This document shows positions 1 to 5,421 of a DNA stretch of 5,421 bases, in pieces. The stretch is from Treponema sp. (GTDB taxonomy: Bacteria > Spirochaetota > Spirochaetia > Treponematales > Treponemataceae): assembly GCA_017613485.1 (NCBI GenBank), contig JAGADS010000096.1, positions 1 to 5,421 of the forward strand, in the 5' to 3' direction. Position 1 is the stretch's first letter. Every line of letters begins with the position of its first letter. The translations under genes and the position numbers were made by a program. Below the pieces are notes generated by a model. It saw only the letters and a list, made by a program, of their open reading frames with translations. It did not search any database and had not been told where the DNA came from.

Positions 1-815
1 AGGCCCTAGATCAAGTTTATCATGAAATGGCGATGGACTTTCTCCACCAATACCTGACGATTGGAGGCCTGCCAGAGCCACTGGATATTTTTATACAGGA
101 CAACTCTTATGTTGATGCAACAAAGGTTTTAAAAGAAGTTTATTCAAATTACCTTGGCGACATGGATACATATAATGTTTCAAATGAAACAATCCTGAAA
201 ACACGAAATGTCTACAAAAATATTTTTTCTCAACTGAACAAGGAAAACAAGAATTTCAAGATTTCTCTTTTGGATAAGGGAAAGTCAAACCGTGATTATT
301 TTAGCGCCTATGAATGGCTTGAACTTGCCCATGTAATTTACCGCTGCCATAACGTAAAAGCCCACATACCGGTTCCGCTGCAAGAAGAAAACTCAGGACT
401 GTTCCGGCTTTATCTTGCAGATGAGGGAATCTTTACATGTCAGAGTCAGGTGAATCAGGCTGATTTTTTTGTAAAGGACAGAAGAAATACTTTGTCCGGA
501 ATATTTTATGAAAACTATACTGCATGTGAATTTGCGGCAAAGGGAATTCCTCTTTTTTATTGGACAGGAAAGCAGACCCATGAGTTTGAGTTTGTAGTTT
601 ATTCAGGAGGAAAACTTTACCCAATAGATGTAAAAAAGAAAAAAGGAAACCTCGGTTCTCTACAAGAGTTCCGCATGCTTAACGGGAAATGCACCGCCAT
701 AAAAATATCCGGCAACAACTTTGGTTATAATTCAGAGCAAGATATCCTCACAATTCCACATTACGCCGTGTTTGCCCTGGCCCAAGACTTAACGCAGGGG
801 TGTTTTAACTCATAA
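1..815 (+). CDS. AAA_14/DUF4143-type ATPase, C-terminal part (5' truncated by window edge)
   Basis: The frame is open from the first base (first full codon at 3), so the Met at 27 is probably internal and the gene starts upstream. About 270 residues are visible; the family is usually 400-450 residues, so the Walker A/B ATPase half should lie off the left edge. Counting from the Met at 27, the family hallmarks are: GGLPE at 13-17, an FYENYTACEF block at 160-169 (family form: G..fEN.va.eL), then FYW at 177-179, HEFEF at 185-189, and PIDVK at 199-203 followed by a Lys-rich stretch. The last part matches the PD-(D/E)xK-like end of DUF4143 proteins (consensus ExDF ... PIEVK), here with Glu188 where Asp is usual. 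Such proteins are common, often multicopy, in anaerobes and treponemes; their function is poorly known. The ATPase assignment is inferred from family architecture, since that half is not visible. The family call is fairly secure. Confidence 0.82.
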   Translation, partial: ALDQVYHEMAMDFLHQYLTIGGLPEPLDIFIQDNSYVDATKVLKEVYSNYLGDMDTYNVSNETILKTRNVYKNIFSQLNKENKNFKISLLDKGKSNRDYFSAYEWLELAHVIYRCHNVKAHIPVPLQEENSGLFRLYLADEGIFTCQSQVNQADFFVKDRRNTLSGIFYENYTACEFAAKGIPLFYWTGKQTHEFEFVVYSGGKLYPIDVKKKKGNLGSLQEFRMLNGKCTAIKISGNNFGYNSEQDILTIPHYAVFALAQDLTQGCFNS

Positions 816-825
816 TATTGCGGAC

Positions 826-865
826 TTTACACTCCCTACACCAAAAGTTAAAAATGTGGTAAAAT
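826..865 (+). promoter_or_regulatory. Possible promoter(s) for the oligoendopeptidase gene
   Basis: The 56-bp gap between the two rightward genes holds two weak promoter-like arrangements. One is TTTACA (826-831) with TTAAAA (848-853) at 16-bp spacing, which would give a leader of roughly 12 nt. The other is a TAAAAT hexamer (860-865) whose expected start point falls at about the ATG at 872, but with no good -35 box. No terminator-like hairpin separates the upstream gene, so read-through is equally possible. Confidence 0.3.
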
Positions 866-871
866 GGCTTT

Positions 872-2722
872 ATGGAAAACACAAACAAGATACCGCGATG
901 GGATGTCTCCTCGATTTATCCCGGAATTGATTCAGCTGAATATAAGCAGGCATTAAAGGATTATGAGTCTGCAATGGATGATGTATCCACACTTCTGGAC
1001 ACAGCCGATTCCCTTACAAAGACGGCAAACGAAAGCTTTGATTTTTCAACATGGCTCGCCAAGTATCTTGAATGCAGGAACAAAGTGTTTCATCTTGCAA
1101 AAACACTCCACGCATTTGCATATATCCTCTATTCAACTGACACGACGAACACCGCTTACATGAACAATATCACCGCCGTTGAAAAAATGGGACTAAAAGC
1201 ACAGCAGCACGACTTACGCTTCTCCAGACTGCTTCTGGCACATCAAACATCGCTTCCTGATTTTTACAGGCGATTCCCTGAGTACAACGAATACAAATAT
1301 CTTCTTGAGCAGACCATAGAGGAAACACGCCACCAGATGTCAGCCGCAGAGGAAAACCTTGCATCCGACCTGAACCTTACCGGAGGTGCCGCATGGGGAA
1401 TGCTTCATGAGCAGATTATCTCAAACCTGGCAGATGAAGACGGCACTACATTCAACGAGCTTAGGAACATGGCATACGACCCGGATCCTCTTGTAAGAAA
1501 AAAAGCATGGAGAAAGGAAAAGGAGCTTCTTGCACAGAACCGCATTTCTTTTGCTGCCTCCCTGAACAATCTTAAAGGGCAGACTGTGACATTGAACCGC
1601 CGAAGGAACTTTGCCAACGCACTGGACCGTTCACTTAACGCAAACCGCATGAGCCGGAAAACCTTGGATGCCCTGATTGGCGCACTTGAAGACTCTCTTC
1701 CGATGTGGAGGAAATACTTTAACGCAAAGGCAAGAATCCTAAGGAAATACTCACAGACCGACAGCCTGACTAGCGGAACAGACAAAAACCCGGGACTTGC
1801 ATTTTACGATCTCTTTGCACCACTCCCTGCTGCCAGTGAAAATAATTCAGCTGAATCCATACTGGAGAAAAAATGGAGCTTTGAGGAAGCACGCGATTAC
1901 GTTCTTGCGGAATACAAATCATTCAGTGAGGACATGTATCAGTTTGCAAAGAATGCCTTTGACAACAAATGGATTGATGCAGAGGTAAGGCCTGGAAAAG
2001 TTGGCGGGGCATACGACGAGGATTTCCCCAAGGGACACCAGAGCAGAATCCTTTCTAATTTCACCGGAGCATTCAGTGACATAATCACTCTTGCACACGA
2101 GCTTGGACATGCCTACCACTTCAGCTGCATGAAAGGGAAACCACCGCTGTTTTACGACTACCCCATGACCCTTGCCGAAAGTGCCAGTACCTTTGCCGAG
2201 ACAATCACAAAGCAGGACATGATTGCAACATGCACAGGGAATGACAGGCTTTGTATCTTGGAACTGGATCTTCAGGATGCGACCCAGATTTTTGTTGACA
2301 TCCTTTGCCGCTATTATTTTGAGAATGCCGTATTCCAGGAGCGAGAGAAATCAGAATTGAATGCCGATGACTTTTGCCGTCTTATGCTTGATGCCCAGGA
2401 AAAAACCTATGGCAGCGGTCTGAACCATGAACGCCACGAGTACATGTGGGCAGTTAAATCGCACTATTACAGTCCTGACCTGGATTTCTACAACTTTCCG
2501 TATGCCTTTGGACAATTATTCTCCGCGGCACTTTACATGAGGTTCAAGAAGGAAGGTCCATCGTTTGCAGATACATATAAAGAGATATTGAGTCTGACTG
2601 GAAACTTGAGCTGTGAGGAACTTTGTGCAAAAGCAGGTTTTGACATTACGACAAAGGAATTCTGGAAGGATGCCCTGAAACTTTACGAATCCGAAGTTGA
2701 ATTATTCTGCAAAGAAAAATAA
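872..2722 (+). CDS. pepF: M3 family oligoendopeptidase (PepF-like zinc metallopeptidase)
   Basis: This complete 616-residue protein is the usual length for PepF-type M3 peptidases, which are cytosolic zinc enzymes that cut short peptides to recycle amino acids. The zinc motif is intact: HELGH at residues 409-413 (His409 and His413 as ligands, Glu410 as catalytic base), with Glu436 in a TLAESAS context as the third ligand. The family's C-terminal block is also present: His531-Tyr-Tyr, then FYNFPYAFG at 539-547, which probably supplies the Tyr/His that stabilise the transition state. The N-terminal WDVSSIYPG (residues 10-18) is the typical opening of the family, supporting the ATG at 872. There is no signal peptide or membrane segment. 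There is no good Shine-Dalgarno: GTGG ends 12 nt before the ATG. An ATG at 864 is out of frame. The gene follows the DUF4143 gene by 56 bp and its last 40 bp overlap the convergent cyclase gene. The family is certain; the symbol is by resemblance, because M3B subgroups cannot be separated by eye. Confidence 0.95.
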   Translation: MENTNKIPRWDVSSIYPGIDSAEYKQALKDYESAMDDVSTLLDTADSLTKTANESFDFSTWLAKYLECRNKVFHLAKTLHAFAYILYSTDTTNTAYMNNITAVEKMGLKAQQHDLRFSRLLLAHQTSLPDFYRRFPEYNEYKYLLEQTIEETRHQMSAAEENLASDLNLTGGAAWGMLHEQIISNLADEDGTTFNELRNMAYDPDPLVRKKAWRKEKELLAQNRISFAASLNNLKGQTVTLNRRRNFANALDRSLNANRMSRKTLDALIGALEDSLPMWRKYFNAKARILRKYSQTDSLTSGTDKNPGLAFYDLFAPLPAASENNSAESILEKKWSFEEARDYVLAEYKSFSEDMYQFAKNAFDNKWIDAEVRPGKVGGAYDEDFPKGHQSRILSNFTGAFSDIITLAHELGHAYHFSCMKGKPPLFYDYPMTLAESASTFAETITKQDMIATCTGNDRLCILELDLQDATQIFVDILCRYYFENAVFQEREKSELNADDFCRLMLDAQEKTYGSGLNHERHEYMWAVKSHYYSPDLDFYNFPYAFGQLFSAALYMRFKKEGPSFADTYKEILSLTGNLSCEELCAKAGFDITTKEFWKDALKLYESEVELFCKEK

Positions 2723-3831
2723 CTTGCATCTTTTCTGCTAAGAATTGCACAGTCTCGCCCGGCAGATTTTGCATCGTAAAGAGCCTCGTCAGCTATTCTT
2801 ATATAGTTTTCCGGAAGATATTCAGGCATAACCTTGACGGCAGCATAACCGGCACTGATTGTAACAATTCCGTTGAATCCGTGAGAGAAAGGAATCTCAA
2901 GTCCGCGAATTGTCTCCAAAAGCTTTTCAATTAAAACCTTGAATTCTTGCTCAGGAATGTCAGCACCAAGCGCAGTAAATTCCTCACCACCGTAACGGCA
3001 GAAAGTAAGGTTATTCTCACGCCCGAATTGACGCATGGCAAGTCCAACCGTAGACAGACATTCATCTCCAATCTGGTGACCGTATGTATCATTGTACTGT
3101 TTGAAATAGTCAATGTCCATCATGGCAACATTCAAAATATCCACAGGCTTATCCAGAAGCACATCCATCTTTGAGAAAAGAACACGACGGTTAGAAAGCC
3201 CCGTAAGTACATCGGTATCACGCTGTTTTACAAGAATTTTATCCTTATGAAAACTTTCAAGACGAAGAAGACGTATATATCCACCAAGGAATGTTCCCAT
3301 AAGAGCAAACACCGCTGTATCCAGAAGATCAAGAATCGCTACAGCTCGTGGCTTAATCCAGAATGCCAAAACCATATGAATTATGAAAACAAAAATCGTC
3401 TCAAGAATGACTAGGGCACTTTTGTCGATGTAAAGAACAGGAAGCACGACAAGAAGACATGTAAAAGAAACTGCCTCATGGTGAGAACCATAGGGAGAAT
3501 ATACACTAAGGAAAATGCCTAGAAAATAAAAAACCAGCGTACAAAAATGAACAAGCACACTTGAATGTTTTTTTACACGGTCACTTTCAGTCCTGAAAAT
3601 AAAAGAGAGGATTATTGACAATACCGACATGAACCAGTAGAACGCAACATAAGGGATGCCATAATGAAGGAAAATTCCCACCAGTCCGATTACTGCCTGG
3701 ATCCAGCCGACATGAAGCATCAGGTAACGGAACATACGGATGTTGTTCAGCCGTACAGCATCAATGTTCTCGTACAGGAGGCCTTTTTCGTTTCTTGTAT
3801 CCAACCATGAAAAAAGATAAGGCAGCTTCAT
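2683..3831 (-). CDS. Membrane-anchored GGDEF diguanylate cyclase
   Basis: This protein probably makes the second messenger c-di-GMP from two GTP at the inner membrane. Numbering here is from a TTG at 3837 (384 aa); I prefer the ATG at 3831 (382 aa), two codons in. Residues ~40-190 hold about six hydrophobic helices (roughly 41-58, 62-81, 93-113, 121-137, 140-161, 170-188) with no recognisable ligand-binding fold, so the signal sensed is unknown. A short linker leads to a complete GGDEF domain (~205-368): DVLTGLSNRR at 209-218, MMDIDYFKQYND at 239-250 (Asp241 is a metal ligand), YGHQIGD at 252-258 and RYGGEEF at 281-287. These residues predict an active cyclase. The RxxD inhibitory I-site expected at 274-277 reads ENNL, so classical product inhibition is probably lost. 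There is no EAL or HD-GYP domain. The gene starts 12 bp after the lipoprotein stop, has no clear ribosome site, and is probably translated from the same mRNA by coupling. Confidence 0.94.
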   Translation of the reverse strand: MKLPYLFSWLDTRNEKGLLYENIDAVRLNNIRMFRYLMLHVGWIQAVIGLVGIFLHYGIPYVAFYWFMSVLSIILSFIFRTESDRVKKHSSVLVHFCTLVFYFLGIFLSVYSPYGSHHEAVSFTCLLVVLPVLYIDKSALVILETIFVFIIHMVLAFWIKPRAVAILDLLDTAVFALMGTFLGGYIRLLRLESFHKDKILVKQRDTDVLTGLSNRRVLFSKMDVLLDKPVDILNVAMMDIDYFKQYNDTYGHQIGDECLSTVGLAMRQFGRENNLTFCRYGGEEFTALGADIPEQEFKVLIEKLLETIRGLEIPFSHGFNGIVTISAGYAAVKVMPEYLPENYIRIADEALYDAKSAGRDCAILSRKDASYFSLQNNSTSDS

Positions 3832-3843
3832 AATCAAACAGTC

Positions 3844-4851
3844 TTACTGCTTCTTTACGCTTGAAAGTGGTATCTCGTATGAATATGAAAGCGGAATGTT
3901 CTTTGCATATTTTGTATCCGGGAAAGAAAGTCCGGTATCCAGGGTGAACACAGGATTGTTTCCGCTCTTATTCAGCAGTTGAACGATAAACGCACCGCTC
4001 TGTATCGTATTGAGTGAAACTGTCATGGGAACTGTCGCACTCTTTGATGTGATACCGGTTGTTTTTCCAGAAGGAGAAACTTTAGCAATGGATCCGCCGG
4101 CTGTTTTAAGAGAGCAGTCCTTGATGTTGAATTCCCAGTCAGCATTTCCCTCGTTGGCAACATTTACATCAAATGTAAAATCAATATCAAGGTCAATTCC
4201 ATCAAGAATATCGGTCGTGATTCTGTTTCCAGAAAGAAGCGTTGTTGCTATCTGTGTTGCCTTTAATATACCAAGACCACCGTTTACAAGCTGGTCCTTA
4301 AGATCGCTCAAGGTTGGCATCTTTACAGCGACATTTGAGACAGACATCTTCGGCTTGAACACAGGAACATCAAAGGCTGCATCAATAGGAAGATCAAGCT
4401 TGTCCCCAAGATAACTGAGGGCAGGAACCTTGCTTATGTCCAGTGTAACAGTACCGTCAACAGCAAACGGAAGAGTCTTTTTTCCTGAAGTTGAGCGGGC
4501 AAGATTTATGATTGAAGTATACGGCACCTTGAAATCAAAGCTGTTCTTGGTTGAACTCTGGGCTCTTGCTGTAACACCACTAGTCGTATTCACATTTGTA
4601 ACTTTTGAATTTTCGTAAGAGATGTCGGCGTTAAATCCGGCTATTGAAAGCGACACACCGTAAGGATTTTTAATGGCATAGTCACAGTTGAATGTAATAC
4701 CCTCTGTATCCAGAGACTTGACTGAAACACCCTCCATGCTCAAAGAAGGGGTCTGCAACAAATCACCAAAAGCACCAAGACTTCCGCATGAAAATGTAAG
4801 GACAGAAACTGTAACTGCAAACAGCAGCGCAACAACGGAATTCCTTTTCAT
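3844..4851 (-). CDS. LEA type 2 (WHy-domain) lipoprotein
   Basis: This 335-residue protein has a lipoprotein signal peptide: MKRN, a hydrophobic core (5-18), then LTFSC with Cys22 as the likely acylated residue. The lipobox is loose in the way typical of spirochaetes. The mature part resembles LEA14/WHy proteins, extracytoplasmic beta-sandwich domains of unclear role, linked in plants to desiccation and stress. The first domain (~36-140) has the hallmark Asn-Pro motif (KNPYGVSLSI, 61-70). A second, more diverged copy (~218-332) has VANEG (231-235) at the equivalent place, joined by a 160-217 linker. Charged residues are few and Ser/Thr are many, as in surface lipoproteins. The ATG at 4851 is chosen because a GGAGG (4861-4857) lies 5 nt upstream; a GTG at 4863 in the same frame would have its own codons forming that site. 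The cyclase gene follows 12 bp downstream on the same strand. The function is not known. The family call rests on the NP motif and domain pattern, without a database search. Confidence 0.82.
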   Translation of the reverse strand: MKRNSVVALLFAVTVSVLTFSCGSLGAFGDLLQTPSLSMEGVSVKSLDTEGITFNCDYAIKNPYGVSLSIAGFNADISYENSKVTNVNTTSGVTARAQSSTKNSFDFKVPYTSIINLARSTSGKKTLPFAVDGTVTLDISKVPALSYLGDKLDLPIDAAFDVPVFKPKMSVSNVAVKMPTLSDLKDQLVNGGLGILKATQIATTLLSGNRITTDILDGIDLDIDFTFDVNVANEGNADWEFNIKDCSLKTAGGSIAKVSPSGKTTGITSKSATVPMTVSLNTIQSGAFIVQLLNKSGNNPVFTLDTGLSFPDTKYAKNIPLSYSYEIPLSSVKKQ

Positions 4852-4856
4852 ATTTT

Positions 4857-4861
4857 CCTCC
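4857..4861 (-). promoter_or_regulatory. Ribosome binding site of the LEA-type lipoprotein gene
   Basis: On the minus strand the sequence reads GTGGAGGAAAATATG. The perfect GGAGG core lies 5 nt before the ATG at 4851. This decides the start: the GTG at 4863 overlaps the site and would add four residues (Val/Met-Glu-Glu-Asn) ahead of a good signal peptide, including two acidic residues that do not suit its positive n-region. Confidence 0.85.
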
Positions 4862-4862
4862 A

Positions 4863-4894
4863 CTTAAATATATATTTTACACCATATATATAAG
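4863..4894. repeat. AT-rich imperfect inverted repeat in the divergent promoter region
   Basis: The left arm CTTAAATATATAT (4863-4875) and right arm ATATATATAAG (4884-4894) are complementary apart from two extra A residues in the left arm, around an 8-nt centre. It sits between two divergent genes and overlaps a TAAAAT hexamer on the minus strand (4879-4874) that could be the -10 box of the lipoprotein gene. It may be an operator or simply low-complexity AT sequence; alternating TA runs produce such symmetry by chance. Confidence 0.3.
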
Positions 4895-4903
4895 AAATTC
4901 TAG

Positions 4904-4932
4904 TGGACTTTTCCTATTTACTGTTATATTAT
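4904..4932 (+). promoter_or_regulatory. Candidate promoter for the JetD-like gene
   Basis: TGGACT (4904-4909, four of six bases matching TTGACA) and TATTAT (4927-4932, five of six matching TATAAT) are spaced by 17 bp. The predicted start of transcription is close to 4939, which would leave a very short leader beginning at the ribosome site. An overlapping TATATT (4925-4930) is an alternative -10 box. The call is by consensus resemblance only. Confidence 0.4.
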
Positions 4933-4937
4933 TGATT

Positions 4938-4944
4938 AAGGTGG
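4938..4944 (+). promoter_or_regulatory. Ribosome binding site of the JetD-like gene
   Basis: AAGGTGG ends 4 nt before the ATG at 4949 and is a near-consensus Shine-Dalgarno (AAGGAGG with one mismatch). It supports 4949 as the start of an open frame that has no other signal in the region. Confidence 0.7.
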
Positions 4945-4948
4945 CAAA

Positions 4949-5421
4949 ATGACTGTTAACGAGATTAAGGAACGTGCGCTTGAGTCATACGGGGATTTTC
5001 AAAAATACATCATCACTGTTTTATGCGGAACCACACGGGATGAGGCAGGATCTTTTTTCCCCTTACAGATAACCGGACAGGCCAACGGAGACCCAGACAT
5101 TCTGCGTTACTCCAAGGCAAACACAGGCACAGGCTATTCCCTGGAAACCGAGACCATAGTCACAAGGAGCAAGGGACCGCAAACATATATCCGCAAGATT
5201 TTTTTTGCCACAGAAGACGACTATCTTTCGTTCATAGACAAAAAAGATGAAGTAAAGAATCTCCGCACCGCCATACTGATGCTCCAGAAAGACCGCAAGA
5301 TCACAAAGGAACAGCTAAAGGAATGGGCATTTGAGAACATACCCCATCTTATCCAGGATCACAGGCAGAACGTGAAATTCTGGAGTGGAATCGCCATAAA
5401 CGCCCAGGAAAAGACAAAGCC
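4949..5421 (+). CDS. jetD: JetD-like protein (DUF3322 N-terminal domain), 3' truncated by window edge
   Basis: The frame is open from the ATG at 4949 to the end of the window (157 full codons), so the gene is cut by the edge, not broken. The pattern resembles the DUF3322 domain that opens JetD: a helical start (MTVNEIKERA), FFPLQI at 36-41, TGYSLETE at 61-68, then a beta-rich R73-x-x-G-x-Q78 segment leading to KIFFATEDDYLSFIDK (83-98), and a helical part with EWAFENIPHLI (125-135). In known Wadjet systems JetD is the toprim-like (DUF2220) subunit that cuts circular plasmid DNA after the JetABC SMC complex has extruded it. The nuclease half would lie to the right and is not visible. The gene diverges from the lipoprotein gene across a 97-bp gap and starts its own transcription unit. 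The call is from remembered family pattern, not a profile search; an orphan JetD-like or other DUF3322 protein is possible. Confidence 0.62.
   Translation, partial: MTVNEIKERALESYGDFQKYIITVLCGTTRDEAGSFFPLQITGQANGDPDILRYSKANTGTGYSLETETIVTRSKGPQTYIRKIFFATEDDYLSFIDKKDEVKNLRTAILMLQKDRKITKEQLKEWAFENIPHLIQDHRQNVKFWSGIAINAQEKTK

Noticed and set aside
864..866. ATG at 864 as an upstream start or leader peptide
   Set aside because: It is out of frame with the peptidase, reads about 30 codons into it, and has no ribosome site.
1405..1785. Open frame of 126 codons on the minus strand
   Set aside because: It lies wholly inside the oligoendopeptidase gene, shows no domain-like pattern (Ser/Arg/Phe-rich, as expected of a reverse-frame shadow) and has no ribosome site.
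2709..2738. Possible bidirectional terminator at the convergent gene ends
   Set aside because: GCAAAGAAAA (2709-2718) and TTTTCTGC (2731-2738) pair only with a two-base bulge, across a 12-nt loop and with an AT-rich stem, so it would be unstable.
3832..3837. TTG at 3837 as the cyclase start
   Set aside because: An ATG follows two codons later at 3831, and neither has a clear ribosome site, so the commoner start codon is preferred. The difference is only two residues and is not excluded.
4010..4414. Open frame of 134 codons on the plus strand
   Set aside because: It lies antisense within the lipoprotein gene, whose signal peptide, ribosome site and NP motif make it the real coding strand.
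4852..4863. GTG at 4863 as the lipoprotein start
   Set aside because: The GTG and next codons form the GGAGG ribosome site of the ATG at 4851, and the added residues would be acidic at the front of the signal peptide.
1..5421. Whole window as a defence island
   Set aside because: Only the gene at the right edge resembles a defence component. The peptidase, cyclase, lipoprotein and DUF4143 genes are ordinary chromosomal types, and no integrase, transposase or tRNA attachment site is seen.

Overview
The window looks like chromosomal DNA from a host-associated spirochaete, most likely a gut or rumen Treponema-type bacterium. This is an inference. It rests on the mix of a DUF4143-type ATPase, a cytosolic M3 oligopeptidase, a six-helix membrane GGDEF protein, and a LEA14-like lipoprotein with a relaxed, spirochaete-style lipobox. 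No rRNA or other phylogenetic marker is present to settle it.

Layout, left to right. (1) At 1-815 (+) lies the C-terminal part of an AAA_14/DUF4143 ATPase whose start lies outside the window. (2) After 56 bp comes a complete M3 family oligoendopeptidase (872-2722, +) with an intact HELGH zinc site. (3) A leftward two-gene unit follows: a LEA type 2 (WHy-domain) lipoprotein (3844-4851, -) and, 12 bp downstream of its stop, a membrane-anchored GGEEF diguanylate cyclase (2683-3831, -). The cyclase and peptidase genes converge and overlap by 40 bp at their 3' ends. (4) From 4852 to 4948 there is a short AT-rich divergent promoter region. (5) At 4949 a rightward gene begins and runs off the right edge. 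Its 157 visible codons resemble the DUF3322 N-terminal domain of JetD, the nuclease subunit of the Wadjet (JetABCD) anti-plasmid SMC system.

Functionally, genes 1 and 2 share a strand but show no clear link. The lipoprotein and the cyclase are probably co-transcribed, which pairs an envelope lipoprotein with c-di-GMP synthesis. The JetD-like gene is the most notable item. It opens a new transcription unit, so any jetA, jetB and jetC partners would lie to the right, outside the window. The remaining genes look like ordinary chromosomal genes. No tRNA, rRNA, CRISPR array, insertion sequence or convincing Rho-independent terminator was seen.
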